Positions 14,401 to 29,128 of a stretch of DNA of 64,000 nt are shown in pieces. Each line of letters begins with the position of its first letter. Position 1 is the stretch's first letter. Source of the stretch: Eremophila alpestris peregrina (lineage: Eukaryota; Chordata; Aves; Passeriformes; Alaudidae). The position numbers and the translations under genes are program-made. The notes under the pieces are model-generated. The model saw only the letters and a list, made by a program, of their open reading frames with translations. It searched no databases and was not told the origin of the DNA. The stretch is taken from NCBI GenBank assembly GCA_009792885.1, contig WMCF01000030.1, positions 8,425,684 to 8,489,683 on the forward strand, read 5' to 3'.

Positions 14401-17400
14401 CCTCCTAATCTAGATTATTATCCTGAAGAAAAAGATGTGTTCCTTTTGCAAAAGGATTGGTGAAAGGTAGAGGTGCAACATAACACTAGCGTGGAGGAAA
14501 GCATTACCAATAATAACTCTATCAGGAAAAGTAATATTGTGTTCCTTATCACAAGACCATTTTTTAAGTTCCACAATCAATAAAACTGAGCCAATTGTTC
14601 CTTGCTTGCACTTGACAGGCACTGTAAGAATCCTGAAAATGCACAGTTTAGAGTGAAAAGGGCAATGTTTTTATCCAGGTTTGAGTCTTAGTTGCCTGCT
14701 TGTGGAAGACTTTTTAAATTACACTTTTACAGCTTTAAGCCACTTTAGTGAGTACATTGTAACATTATTAAGTAAACTAACTCAGTAGTGTGTTCACTGT
14801 TTTGTGCTGAGCTCTTGGAAAATTGATACTGAGGTCGCAGGCTGTAGTGGTGACACCAATAATACAGCTGGCTCTGTGGCAGCACACTTTTAGAAGATCA
14901 CTATAGAAAACTTGTCATATCCAATGGAGTTTGTGCTCTGTGTACTCCTCTGGAGATTTGCTTACAGTGAAGTAATGAATTGGGAACATTACCATTTAAT
15001 GCCACTCTGGAGGCTCTGCTTGCTAGCAACTGAGAGAGTGAACTTCCAAAGCAGAGCCAATACTCCTTGTAGAGTTCCTGTTTTAGTCCCACCTATGTTA
15101 AACAACATATTGGACTGTATTGGACCCCAAGAGTGCCTAATTCACTTTTGTGGATAACAAAAGTCTCCCATCTAAAATGTATTTTTATTGCATGTTGGGC
15201 TTCACTGATAAATAGGAAATACCACAGTTCCAATATGAAATGTAGTACAACAGTATTCCAGAATTAGTCTGTGGATATTTCTCTGGATCACAGCCTTTAA
15301 ACTTCATGGAAGAACCACCATACCAAAAAAGTTCTAAAATAGGAATGATAAAACTGAAGAATTCAAAGATTATGTACTAAAAAGATAGTACTTTCAGAAA
15401 AGTAATTCAAATTTTGAAATCATCTTGAAATACAAATAATAACTGTAGTAGTTAACTGATAAAGGAGGGAAGAGAAAGGGATTTGCATTTGAAATGAGAA
15501 CTATGAATGCAAGACAGAAACTTGTGGTTTGGATAACCATATGGAAAATGAAGTCAAATTTTATCTGTAAACTTAAATTGGATGATGCCCAGACAAGGAA
15601 AAACCTGTGACTGATAACAGTTATGGATCTGTTGTAGCTCTAAAATTCTGTATGTAGCCAACATGTCTCTCCAAGTAACTAGCTAATACTTCAAAGTAAG
15701 AAAATTCCTGCATATTCTGTAGAGGAGCATAAACCAGTGACTTAAAGAAGGAAGGAAGAGGTACTGTCTAGCAGATGCCCCATGCTTGCTTTAACTGGTA
15801 GTGGCACTTGAGAGATCTTCATGAAATGTTTTTACTTAGAATTACTTCACGCAGCTCAGAAAATATGTGAACACAGCAGGAGTCTCTGCAGCTTTCCTCA
15901 AATAATGAAATGGGAATTTTAGGTCTTTTACTGTGCAGTTATCTAACTTCCTGCACTTCAGTCTTACTCATGCTCCGGAAACTCCCCAGTGTAAAAAGCT
16001 GCAGTTCTTCCCTCTCTGGAGTGGCTCAAGAGGTATCACAATATCACAGCTACCAATAACCTGCTGCATGGTGTGGACCCAGACCAACTTGAACAGACTA
16101 ATGCTAGCCCATCTCTGCCTTCCTGGATTTTGGCAAGAACAGATGTGTTGTTCTCCACAGTTCACTAGAAATTAAGAGTGCAGTTCAGCTTAGTGGGAGG
16201 AAGCTGAGAGTTTTGGGCTCCCAAAAGGTACATCTGCACCTCTATCAGACAAGAAAAATCCAAGAACACCCAGTGTAACTTTCCTCCAAATTCTTATCAG
16301 CTGCATGTCTTTCTGGTGTATCTGTGTAGTGCTTTTCAAGTGCTTCTGGAGGTACAGACCCTTGTTTCTGAAACATGAGATGAACATAAACAGGAGGAAC
16401 TGAGACATGGGAATTCAGACTTCTCATAGTGCTTAACTGTTCCTGAGGTAAAGAAACAAACAGCAACACAGGAAGTATAGGAGTAGCTGTCTAATAAAAA
16501 CACAGTGGATTTGTACTGACTGACCTGCTTAGTAAAGAGCTTGCAACACATTCTTAATCTCAACAGTCCTTAATGATGATATTTTGTAATAATACACTCT
16601 TTTAATGTTAAAAGCAAGCAGATAAAAGCAAAAGCTTCAAGTCTATTTTTAGGAATACCATTCTTTTTATATGATAAAAGGATAGTTACAGTTATTAGTA
16701 AAGATAGCAACGTTCATCTTCAGGAGCTGAGATTGGACAGATACTTCAAAATAATTCATTAACTGGTCTTCAGGTCCATAGCTAGCTAAACAAAAAACTC
16801 CAGAGATTTACAAATTGGTCATTACAGTGTCTGATGTTTAGCTCCTAGAGTGGATATGCAGTTTTATAGTAATTAAGGGCTTGAAATAGGTAATCCAGAG
16901 ACCCCACTGCTAAGCAAGGAGCTACAATTTAGAGTGTAAAAATTACTGAATTTGGAGATGATTACAGTGCAAACAAAATTTTTCAGTATGCCACTGTTGT
17001 ATACTATGTAATACAGTATTTGATTTAAATTTTTACTATTCAGAATCATTTAGGTTGTTTCTCTGGTGTTTTTACTGATTGCTATTTGTCTTGGACTTAA
17101 GATGTAGCTAAATCCTGTAATACTCCCACTTTATAATTCAGTCTCAGCCTACATGCATAGCTCTTAAGCGTAAAATAAAATTCAGGGTTTTTGTCTAGGG
17201 GATTCTTTGTGCTTTTACCCTTTGAAGAATCAGATCTCTGCTTAGAACATGCTTTTGGGTAAAGGCAGGAAAGGTGGTGACGAGCTTGAGGAAAAAAAGG
17301 CAAGTTTTGAATGCTAGTACTGCTGACAGGGGCAGGCTCTGCAGGAGACCATGTTGCTTTTCTCTGAAGATGATCATAAGAACATGCCAATGGAAAATGG

Positions 17401-20400
17401 TTAGAACTATCAAACAGTAGGTTAAAATACTGCTTTGCTCCCAGCTCTTGCATGCTTTGGTGTTAGGGGTTTAAGATGTGTCTTCTCCGAAAGGAAAGCA
17501 GCTGTTGCATGGCATTCATTAATAACACAGACAGGATCCTGTGGGTCCCACAAAATACTCAAATTGCTTAGCCCTGTTACTGACTTTTTTCAGGATGTCA
17601 GTACAGGCAGTCTTTAAATGGTCTGCAAATTATCAAGATGAGCAAGTACAAAATCTCCTGTGCAATGTGTTATTTGAACATTCAACCCCCTGCCAGCACT
17701 GACATCCTAAACTGGTGTGCTCAGACATGAATTTTTCATGAGTGTGGTTGCATGCTGCTGGCATACACGCCCCTGAGAAGTGGTCATGTTCCCTGCCATG
17801 GGCAGCACTGGGACACAAGGAACTCTGTGTATGATGCTTGTGTGCACACACAGTGGTCCCACCACCAATGTCAGAAAATAGAAGTGTCATTATAAATTTT
17901 CTTCTGTGTTGCGAGAGTTATGGTACAGACATTTTTCCCAAAATTCCACTCATACTTGAGTGAGTGCTGCGCAGTGAAGCTGTGAATTGTGCTGCCTAAG
18001 CAGAATGTGTCTTTTAATAAGTGCATCTGCACAGATGACAGATACTTCTGCCAAACAGAAATACAGATGTTTGTCAAACTAAGTAGTCTTGTCATAATTA
18101 AATACACTTTTTTTTTTTTCCTGGAAAAGCAGCTAATTGTGTGAGTAATGTTTTGATACGTCTTTATTTTATTTTTAAAGTCTTTGAAGTAATGTGCTTG
18201 CTCCTAGAGCTAAATTAGTCCAGTAATGTGTAATACAATAAAGCTTTTGAAAAAAGGCCTGCAAAGTAAAACCAATTTGGAAAAGGTCCATTTAGAGGTG
18301 TAAGCATACTCTGACTTCTGAATACAAGAATTCTTGAGTGCTACATTATAAATTACTGTTAAATCCATGCAGGTTTTCGAAGCTTCTATTTGTGTAAATT
18401 TACAATCCATGGTGATTTTAGTGCATTCATTGATAATTCACAGCACAATCCCATAATTTCTTGAGAAAAAATAACCTTTGTCATTGACCCAGTATAATTA
18501 TCTTAATTGGATAATTATCTCTCATTAATCCTAGGAAGAATTAAGCCTCTGAAATAGAGAAAAGGTGGCAGGATACTCACAGAGATGCCAAAAACAGTTG
18601 CATATCCAATTCCTATGGTAAATATTTCATGAGGAAGGAAATTCTTTTAATGTTCTGTGATGATATAAAGTAATGAGGTTTTAAAGAACGGTATATAGAA
18701 TAAGTTACACCAAATGAAGAAATTGAAATTATTAACATCTAGGCTTGTTTAGAAAAAAGAATTTCTTTTAAAGAAAATTTTGAGGTTGCTGGTGGGGGAG
18801 GGGGGTTTGTTAGCCTTTTTTTTATTGTTGTTGTTGGCTTTGCTTGGTTGGTTTTGGTTTTTTGTTAGATCTGAAATACATGGTAACAGAGTACTCATGG
18901 CTAGGGGGAAAAGTGCAGAGATGCCATAATGTGATTGATGCCTAGAGTGTAAGTTACTGCAGATTAATTCCTCTCCACAAAACTGAATTTTGCTTTTTTT
19001 CAGGTTCCTATCTCAGAACCGACTTAAGATATTGATGCTTAATTCTAACTGCATGAATATTTCATGCCTTGCTAAGTATGTACCTTAGGAAGACAGATGA
19101 ATACTATTCCATCTTGTCAATAAACTGCATAAAACACTGGTGGTTTTTTACTGACATGCTCTTTTTATTACTGGAGCATTGTGAGAGATTTACGTTGATG
19201 GTGTTAGCAGTCTGTCTCCAGAAAGGCAGCCCCCTGTCTGTCTGCACCAGGCAGCTCAGGTACTGCAAGCTGGCAAAAGTGGACCTCAGCAAGCAGAAAC
19301 TGCCATACAGTCCTTTGCAACTTGCTTTGTGAACTGTGTTTGGTAATTTTAGGAGAAGCTACATTGCAGTTTCTGCCCTAGAAAAGTATATTCAATGCTG
19401 TATTTAGTGTTTGCTTCTTCATCTTTTTAATTTGACTTCTGGGTCAAAGTGGAGTGAGGGAAGCTCTCTTCCTTTACTGAGACAGCAATAAACAAGAACA
19501 GAAGACAAACTAAGGGCAAGGTTACCCAGACCTTTTTTGTTTCTGTAATAGTATGCCTTTTTTATCCTGAGGGTCATCCCACTTGCTTCCGAGCTTTTAT
19601 TGCTCTAAGAATGAGGAATTGAAATGGTGTGCAGAGTGCAGGGCAGAAACATGGCTTTCCTACAGTGGGAGCAGATATCTGCATCTATTCAGTTTGAAGT
19701 ACTTCATACTTAGAGTAAACAGGCTTGTGTAAATTATATAAAGGTGAATCAAGACAATTTTAGGTTTTTGTTGACTATTTTAGCACTGGGGTGGGGGAGG
19801 AAGGGATAAATGTGTCTTCTTATTTGAACTTGGCTTTAAATATTTGAACTGTTGAGGAAGATGGTGGCAAAGGATGGCTTCAGTCTGTAATTTGGATACT
19901 TGGTGAATGTGCATATCAATTGTGAACAGAGATCAAAAGTTAATGTAAAGAACAAATTCTGTTGTTAAAGTTTAAAGCACTCAAATTTTAGGAGGAGCCT
20001 GACCCTGCTTTTGAAGTCTGTTTGTTTTCTTTGCAGAGGAGTGAGTGAGGGAATCAACAAAGACATACTTTAAAATTCAGCACCTTTCTGAGCCTCTTTT
20101 TTCTTTAAAGTTGAATTATTTTGTGAAGTAGAGAAATCTTGCTGAAAAAATTGCTATCAGTTACTATGAGAGCAGGTCATTCTCGTTGTTTGTTAGAATC
20201 TTGTTTAGATGTGTAATGTTACATTCTGTTCGCTCCACTACATAGTAACTTCTGCAGTAACCATTACAAATAACTTTTACTTTGGGGATATTCTTGAAAA
20301 CGTGACTTCAAGAATTATTGGGAAATGTTATACTTTCCCACTGTCTCAGAAGTGAGCAGTTGTGCTATGACAAAAATGGAGGATCCCAAATAGCAGCTGT

Positions 20401-23400
20401 GATTAAAACCAAATAATAGTATGACTTAGTCAAGATAAGCATTCTGTTAAAAATGGGCTGTTCAAGAGAAAATATTTAAAATGGAGACCTAACACTCTGT
20501 AAAATTCCTGTGGGTTTTTGAAACTAACAGGCAGTGAAGCAGATTTTTTTCTGTTGCTGGGTCTTACATCAGTGCTACCTGAGTCTAAAAGCATTGCTTT
20601 TTCTTTTCTTCTTTTTTTTTTTTTTTTTTTTTTGAAACCACAGCAATCTGTAGACATAGGCATAGAGGCAACTTAAATTTATGTAAAAGATCCCATTTAG
20701 AGTGGTAGACTGAATGAAATAAATTAATTTTGGTAAGTGTATTGTTGCCATCCACTAGGTCTTTCAATGTCTGTCTCTCAGACCTAATGAAGTCCTTCAC
20801 GAACAAACTGCAAATGGACGAAACTGGTCTTTCCCCTTTTTAATTAATGCACAGTTCTATCTACATGATCATACAGATGCATTCAGGAGTTTTTTTAAAT
20901 TTCATTTGTCAGTAACTCCTACCCTTTCCCTAATTATACAATGGTTTTTTAGGCTGTTGGATTTGGTCTGTTTTTGTCAAGGGCACATTGGCAAATGATG
21001 ACATTATTTTCCTGGGATGGACAGGAAGGCAGAAAGATAAACCAGCCTTGTTGAAAGCGTATGATAGTTAGAAAGTAAAAAAACTTTGAACCTTATGATC
21101 AGAAAGATTACTTTGTCAGGTCATATTTTTCCTCTTGGAAGTCTGTTCCTCTTATCAGTTTGAATAGATAAAACACAAGTTGTTTCTATAACCTCTTTAT
21201 AAACCATTTTATCATTCACAATAGCTGAAAGTACAAAAATGTAGACCTATAAAAATGCTTAATGTTAACTGCACAGATTGCATACATAAACAGCCTATAT
21301 GTATGGTCATCCATAAGTAAACTTGGAGAAGTAAATATGTATAATCCAACCCTATCAAACTTCTCTGCTTTTTTAGAAGGAGGTTTGTTAGAATAAGTAA
21401 ACTGCATACAGAGAAAGCAGTTCTCTTTTGGCCAGCTGGCTATTTCTTTTCATAGCACAATTACTCACTCAATTCCTATACAGGTTATTTTATCATTTGG
21501 AAGGAAAAAAAAAAAAAAAAAGGATAGCAAAATATGTTTAAAAACAGTGTAAGGCATTTGTGACTACAGATATGTTCCTCTGGGCTGAATGTGCCATTAG
21601 CTTCTGTAAAATGCAAAAACAAACTCATGGCTAAAAGTAAATGGGAGTTATTTCTCAGTAATTTTTGAATAATTTGTGTATAGATTGAATGAATGAATGC
21701 TGTACCAAACAGCAGTAGGAAGGTGTTCAGAGGTTGATGATGTGCTAGGGGGAAAAAATCAAAATTTAACGTCTGCTTTGCAGGAGTTACTTTAGTGTGA
21801 GGGAGGGATGGCACTGCAGTTGTTTAGGTTTAGGATCAACACTACGAACAGGCTTCTGCCATCACCCCTGCTTCCAGAATCTTTACTCACTTCAGTCTTT
21901 TCCACTCCTGTCTTGGCCTTATTCTTACTCCAGGTAAGCTGAATCTGTTTTGGCTTTGCTCTGGCCTGGATGCTGGTTCAGGGTTGTGGGGACTGTAAGA
22001 GCTAGGAAGCTTCCCTGAGGGTCTTGTGCTGCCCTAGAGGAGCTCTTGCATGGAAAGATTTCCAAAGACTGCAGTTTGTCTGTGTTTAGTTGCTTTGTAG
22101 ATGTGGAATATATGCAGGAGTGCTGCTCTGGCATATGTGCAAATATTATTTAGAAGCTGCAAAATGTAACTAGTAAAGCTTAGGTACTAATGCCAAAAAA
22201 ACAGCTAAGTGCTTGAAACTCAGCAGCTCCACTTTTTTTTTTTTTTTAAATAAATTAGCTCTATGCTTTCCAAACATCAAGGGTTTCTGGGGGTTTGTGG
22301 CTTCTGGGTTTTTGTTGGGTTTTTTAAATTATTATTAATTTATTTCTAGTGGAATTGTTCAGCAGTGATGAAGTTTCCAGCTTCTGTTGCTGAAACAATG
22401 GAATCACTTTGAAAAAAACTTTAAAAAACTGAACAGCAGATGTTTATTTTTAAAATCTACAAACCTATGTGAAGTTTCCCTTCCTGATACTTTTCATGTG
22501 GAAATTGTTATCATTAGTTTCTTGGGGGAAGGCTTCATTAAATTTTTAACTTCAAATATTTAATTGATCTTCGGTCCATAATAGCCCTGTGATTTAAAGA
22601 AACAGATATAATAACAGTAACCTCTTTAGAAATAGTAACTGATGATTTATAATTGGAAAGGTTTTCTTACAGGCTTAGGGTAGGTATTATTTTGAATTAG
22701 GCTGAACTAAAATGTTAATCAGTTTATGTATGAATTGTAAAAGAGGGAAGTGGTGGATGTGTTACCATGCTTCTTAAGCATTTCTGGCATGAGGAACTCT
22801 GAAGTTAGGTTTCAGCCTGGAGTCAGTTTTTATAGCTGTAATAAATCCCCCACAAAAATTGTCTGTTCTAGTGGCAGTGACAGCAGCCCTTTGTCAAAAC
22901 AGTGAATAGACACCATTAGAAAAACTGAATAAATACTTAAAGAACTGTACCAGCTTTTCAAAATATGGTGCTTTTTTTCAAGCAGAAAGCAACAAAGAAA
23001 GGAGAAGATTACAGGGTAAATATGGAAATATTTAAATGCACTAAATAACAAGCAATTAGAAAAGGCTGTGATAGACCATGTCCTGTTACTGAACTCTACC
23101 CTTTAAAAAAATGTTTCCATTCTAATTTTTAAGAATCACTTGTTGACAGAAGGGAGGGCATCTGCCAGCTCAAGATCTGTGCAGCACAATGGGGGACACT
23201 TTGAAAGAGCAGCTTGACGAGGGGGATTTCTCTGCCTGTTCAGTGGTTTTGTAACAGTGACCATGAACTGTTTCCCTCGGGTATAGGGAGGAAAGAAATT
23301 GCTCTTGGGGAAATACGTTGCCCTGGACTAAACATTCCTAAAATTTAATGTTGTTTGCTGTAATGTTTAAAGATAATCTCAGGAAGACACATATGGACAA

Positions 23401-26400
23401 TGGCTGTGGGGTGTGAATTTATGATACCAGGCAAAAGGGAAGTTCTGGCTTCTGTGCTAAGTTAGTGTCAGCAAATGCAGCAGACACCCTTTCAGGGTTA
23501 CAGGTACCCTCCATTAATGTGAAGCTTTGTGTGGAATTCCTTGCTTTGTTGCAGCCATGCTGCATTGTTTTGGGTCTTGTTTCCATATATGCTTCTGAAC
23601 CCATCTGTAAAATGGGGCTGGAGTTTCTTCCCTGCCAGGTGATCTTCCAACAGTCTCTTTCATAATCCATGTAAAGTGGGAAAGATGTAGAGGAATGAAA
23701 AGTCAAATGCATTAGCCTTGCTCAGCTTCTAGTGTATGCATGCCTGTGTGTGATGCCTTACATACACACACACACACTCATTGTCTTTGGACCAGTTAGG
23801 TCCTGTTGGAGTTTGCACCCCTCTTTTATCCTGCCTCAGTTTGAACCCTGAGTGTTGCTGGTGAATACAGCCTTTGCCACTCACGAATGCATTCGCAGAA
23901 TGTATAGCTGGAGTTAGGTCAGATCTGTTACTTTTCTGTTCATTCCTTAAAGTTGCACAAATGCCAGGCTTGAACTATAGAGTTTTTTCTCCTTTGTTCT
24001 ACTCTTTGCAAATCAAAATAATTGACACTTTACACATTTTATTTGTTCTGAAGACCTACAAAGATTGTTAGGTTTCTGAAAAAGCTCTATTAGATACTCA
24101 TAATGCAAACAACCACAGAAACATTTCTTGGCTGTACAAGAAATGAATTATGATAAAATAGTTTATCACAGCTGATAGCAGAATGCTGATAAGTGGTGCT
24201 GTTTTTTCCTGTGTTTGTCTGTGGGTTTGGGTTTCCATCCCGTCTCCCACCCTGTCCAAAGAGAGCACAGACAAGAAACTGTTGGCTTTGTAAACAAAAC
24301 TAGATCTCTCATATGACACAGCATTTCCCCAACCTGTCTCCTGCTTGTTTATACAGGTGCCTATAGAGGAATGTGGGTATTTTAAGTAAAGCATCAGACC
24401 TGATAAACACAGAAGTGAAGGGGTCACATGCTAGAATTGGTGCTCCCCATCAACACTGCAGCAATTCAAAGCTGGAAAGATAGGCCATTATTTTCTCCTT
24501 TCTGTTTATTACCAACAGGGAGAATACAGACTTGTAAGTATCCTTTGAATGTGTTTGTGTATCCAGCTGTTTAGATGTTTTCTCCATGTTTGAAGGCTCC
24601 ATCTTCTTTTTACAAGAAGAATTTCACATACTAGGTTTACATGTGTGCTGTTATTTCAATAATTTTTTTTTAATTCTCATATCTACATTTTGAATTAGTG
24701 TTTCTTCCTGTTTTGTGGGTGTGATATAGGCAGAAATAAGTTTGGGAAGATGTGACAAGTATTGTAGATACTGTTACAATGGCAAAGTCTGCACTCACAA
24801 TCCTCCCTGATGCACAGATCCCAAAGTTTGCTTGGGGCTGTAGGGAGGTCATCAGGGATAGCAGGGTGAGAGATGGGGACTGTCTAAGCAGATGCTTTTG
24901 GTCAACAAACATCCTTTTCATCTCCTTTTGAAAACGCTTTCTTTGGTAGCATACCAACATCACTGCTAAGGATAGGAAGTCAACATGTTTACACTTGTTA
25001 ATTTAGCACAGTATGAGGGTATGATTTTTTAGTACATAACAAAAGCATGGTTTGAGGGCATTTCTAGAACCCTTGCTCATTCAAGATAAGCTGTGTAACT
25101 ATATATGTTTGTTGAAGGCTTATGCCTGTTATTTATAAGAAAATAAGGTGTTGATTGTTTTCCTTCTATGTCTTTAGTTTCCTGCTGTTGCTATAAGAAT
25201 GCTGAGATGTGTGTGCTTATGAGAGTTCAGTTCCTGCTGGGTTACATCCAGTTGTATCTGCCAGCTGTCTAAAACTGAGGCAGATCTCTTCCTGACTGTT
25301 CTTGAAAGACTTCATCTTAGAACCTCCCTCTGCATTTTCAAGGCTTTATTTTCAGCTATTGACCTAGTTTTTCTGTACCCCTGAAATCCTAAAAGAAATT
25401 GATGCTAGGTAGCTGAGTAATACAGGCTTCAGTTTTAAAAGTTGGGCTTAAATCCTGAACACAGCCTACATAGCACAGCTGACTCTGAAGATGGTGAGTG
25501 AAATACAGTCATGGTTGAGGTATGACAAATAATGACATTTTTGAGTGTATTTACTAGTTCTAAAATGTTTATGTATTTTGGTTGTTATTTACACTTCTGG
25601 TTAAGTGAGATGGAAAGTTACTCAATGGGTGAGTGAATAAATAAATAAGTGTTAAAACTAATAAAACAGTAAAAAACCTGAAGTAGAAACTGGAATGGCA
25701 TTGTCCAGTGTAGCACAAAGAAGGCAGGTTAATATAGGAGTACAATTGAAGAGGCCTTGTGGATATTTATGGCTGTGTTTCTTCATATGCATGTAAAATT
25801 GAATATTTTTAGTTGTTATGACTAAAGGAAGGTCTTCTAGTGTAACAGAAGAAATTTTATTTTTACTGTCTAGTTTTCCCATTTCCATTTCAAAGTGTAT
25901 TGTCAAGTAGAATCATATCTGTACAGCCATTTGGGGATCTGACTCTGGAAGGTTTATGTTTAAATTTATTCAGCTTGAAAAGATTTCTTCTGTGAATGGA
26001 TGTGTAGTTTTTATTTTCACTATCTGTAGGTGATCTGAAGACAAGATCTTTAAGCCAGTTGAAGTTTTCATGAGGATGGCTTCAGCTTTGTATTTAGATG
26101 TAATATTTTTTAATATACTTTTTGCGGGTTTTTTTTTTATTAATATTGTTTTGGACAGCCAGAGTCTCTTTGGAAAGCTTGCTTGTGTGGAATGTGTAGT
26201 TTCCCTGATGAAATTAAAACTCAGAGGGGGTAACTGAATACTCCCTGCTGTCAGTGCATTGCCAGCCTGAAGAAAAAACAAACATGCTTACTGAGAACAA
26301 TGAACATTCCTGCAAACCCTAGGAGACAGATTTTTGTCCCCCACCCCCCCTTTATTTTTTTTTTTTTCCTTAGGAACAAAAAAAGATCCTGTCGAAGTGT

Positions 26401-27660
26401 TTTGGGGCCCAGGGGCGTCTCAGCCTTGTCATTATGTTTGGTGCCTTGCTTGGGGGATAAGGGCTGCAAATGGTTTGACATCTACATTTGGAATTTAAAG
26501 TGTCCTCCAAGATACTTTCCCTCTCTGCCCCCTGCCAAGTGTGTCCCTTCTCAACACCCACCCCCTGCCTTGACCTTTGTCCAGCAATTCCAGCGATTTA
26601 GCCCTGACTTTCCTTAATGTTTTTGTGGCATTTTTCTAACCTACTTGGGCTTCAGATCTGTGTCCCAGGCTGCCTGTTCTCTTGTTCTGCTCAGCCTGAT
26701 TTCAGTGTCCTTTGTATAGCAGATGCTCCACACTTGACATCTCTCAACTGAAATCTTTGCTTACATCTGAGCAATTTCCACTGCTACTCCCCTGTTTCTG
26801 ACCTAAATGAAGATTTGCAGTGACAATTTGGTATTCTGGTAAATTCTTGATGTACAGAGGATACATGAGTCAGAGATCAGGTCATAACTTGAAAATTAGA
26901 TGTATGGGGATGTAGAAAGTTGCTCTGAATTTAATTATCTTGGGTTTTTTTTTTAAGGATAAGAAGTTCTGTAAATAAAGTTTCTTGATTACTATTAATA
27001 ATGAGTGTTTTAGAATGGGATATAAGACCAAGAATTTTTCACAGTGTTCTTTCTGGCTTAGGTTTACAGGCCTGAAGATTTTTAAGAACATCTATCATGA
27101 ACTTACATAAAGAGAGCATTTATGTGCCTGCAATGAGATTGAGTGCTCTATGAGATCATCCTAAAGTACTTTCATCAAGAGATATTGCTTTTTTTATTAG
27201 GTTATTCAATTTATATTTTTGTTGCTGGACTCTTTCTAAAACCTGTACTGTGAGCTTCAGAATTCATGACGTTACTCTCCTCTGGATTTATCTCATTGCT
27301 GATTGACTTTGGTACCTCAGAAGATGGCAGTTCTTTATGAAGCTGTCTGCAGTTGGGGTGATTACAAGGAATTTGTCTTTGAAAATTTGCTGGCATTTAA
27401 TAGTGTGAGACTCAGAGATACTGTAGTCAATGTAAAAAATAATGAAGACATAAATGAAAGTCTTTGAAGATAAAGTGTCAAATGTATAGGATGATGTGGG
27501 ATATGGATTGTGAGCAAGTAAGGGAGCAATAAAATTAAATACATAGATCATGAAGCTGAGCAACTCAAGCCAGAGGCTGTGTTGACAGCAAAGGAGATAG
27601 GAAGAAGTTAGAAAGCCAAGGGATTAAATTGCAAAGTGTCAATACCTACAGCTATACTTG

Positions 27661-27840
27661 GAATCACAGACTTGTTAAGTTGGGAAAAAAGGATCATAGA
27701 ATCCAGAAGAATATAGAAACATATTTCTATAGAACATAGAAACCTAGTTCTGCCCAGTCCACCACTAAACTGTGTACCTAAATGCCCCATCTTTTAGAGG
27801 GATGGTCCCTACACATCCAGTGAAGGATAAAGATTTTCCT
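27661..27840 (-). mobile_element. CR1 LINE 3' fragment, antisense, degraded
   Basis: The segment starts GAATCACAGACTTGTTAAG and continues with CCCAGTCCACCACTAAACTG and a GGGATGGTCC block. This is the order of the reverse complement of a CR1 3' end. Small internal rearrangements around AATATAGAAACATATTTC suggest age. There is no coding capacity. Confidence 0.7.
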
Positions 27841-28529
27841 TAGCCCTCCATTGCTTGCTTATGTGTTTATGAAAATATTTTTATTGTCTTTTACAGCAGT
27901 AGCCAGATTAAGTTCTAGCTGGGCTTTAGGCCTCCGAATATTCTCCTTGAATAACCTCATAACATCCTTGTAATCATTGTTTGAAATCACTTCAAACTGT
28001 TGGTACTTGTTAATCTGTTTGATCAAGCTTTTGAGATCTGTTTTAAATTTTGAAAATGGGTAACTTGTAACATGGGGTTTTTTAACTAGTTGGGGTAAGA
28101 ATTGCTAAAGCCTGAATCTTTAATTTATCTTGTGTTTCTGCCACATGATATGAACAATTGTATAAACATTTAATGCATTCAAGAGATGCCTGCAGCAGCA
28201 AATTAATCTTACAGTCAGTTTCCCTTAGTATAACTGTGTTTATAACCACAGCTGTTAATTAGCTATATGGATGGTAAATTTTCAGGTATTTCCCTAAATG
28301 TTATATTCCTAATGAATATAGACCAGCCTGTTAAGCAGTATTTTGGGATTTCATTGTATGCCAGATCTTTGGAGTTGACTGTGTGTTAATACTATTGAGA
28401 AAATGGTTGATGTTATTGGCTGCCTTTTCTAGAGAACCAGATTTTTAGATGCCTGCCCAAAGCTCTGTTTGCAAGTATGATTACATGTTAGGTATTGAAC
28501 AGAGGTCAAGATGACAGGTGCTTTTCAAA

Positions 28530-28730
28530 GAATCACAGAATGGACAAGTTGGAAAGGACCACAGTGGATCATCTGGTCCAACTTCCCTGCTCAAGCAGGG
28601 TCATCCCAGAGCACAGATTTGCATGCAGACAGTTCTTGAATATCTCCAGTGAAGGCAGAGTCCACAATCTCTTTGGGAAACCTGTTCTAGTGGATGCATA
28701 GCAAAGAAGTTCTTTTATTCCCAAATTCCC
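28530..28730 (-). mobile_element. CR1 LINE 3' fragment, antisense
   Basis: The segment begins AATCACAGAATGGACAAG, then GTTGGAAAGGACC, a GGTCCAACTTCCCTGC block and AACCTGTTCTAGTGGATGC. These are the reverse complement of a CR1 3' end. It ends about 245 bp before the exon 2 acceptor. It is truncated and has lost any open frame. Confidence 0.85.
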
Positions 28731-28976
28731 CTCAAGCTTTCTAGCTTTCTCAGGAGGTTTCCTCTCTTTTATTTCTTTCCTATTCTAGTTGTCTCTGTAT
28801 AATTACTATTTCTTTATTGTGATTTTTAATGTGCCGTCTTAATTATGTTAAGCAGTTGATTATTGTATTAATTTTTGTTGAAGCCAGTATTGAAAGCCCA
28901 TTAACTTATTTTGAAGGTGGCACTGTGGAACCTATGTAATTCTGCCATTTGTTACATGCTTCCTTTTTTTCCCCAG

Positions 28977-29128
28977 ATAGAAGATGGGAGCAAAGCTGCA
29001 GCTGTGGACAAGTTACTGGCTGGGGATGAAATTGTTGGCATCAATGATGTGGGCCTGTCTGGCTTCCGACAAGAAGCAATCTGTCTGGTGAAAGGTTCAC
29101 ACAAGACTCTGAAGCTTGTGGTGAGAAG
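28977..29128 (+). CDS. SHROOM2: SHROOM2 exon 2: second half of the PDZ domain
   Basis: The exon encodes 50 complete codons plus two bases, beginning IEDGSKAAAVDKLLAGDEIV and ending in a TLKLVVR strand. This is the C-terminal half of a PDZ domain: the AGDEIVGIND turn, the helix around FRQEAICLVKGS, and the last beta strand. From memory it is almost identical to human SHROOM2, whereas SHROOM3 reads differently here (for example LQAGDEVVHINEVTLS). The acceptor is a pyrimidine-rich tract ending CCCCAG at 28976; the donor is AG|GTAAGC at 29129. Entry phase is 0 and exit phase is 2. The carboxylate-binding loop of the PDZ domain lies on exon 1, outside the window. The protein is a cortical scaffold that binds F-actin and Rho kinase and acts at apical junctions. 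An in-frame ATG at 28911 lies in intron and is not a start. Confidence 0.95.

Larger units (their letters stand above)
1..28976 (+). other. SHROOM2: SHROOM2 intron 1, 3' part
   Basis: About 29 kb of AT-rich sequence precedes the PDZ exon. I looked for an exon with the first PDZ half (a WGFTLKGG-type motif followed by a phase-0 donor) and did not see one, so exon 1 is inferred to be upstream of the window. The short open frames on both strands have no recognisable domains and look like chance frames. The interval contains homopolymer runs (22 T at 20612-20633; 17 A at 21505-21521), a short CA run near 23765, two old CR1 fragments near its 3' end, and two TCACGTGA octamers. I see no RNA gene. 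Confidence 0.8.
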
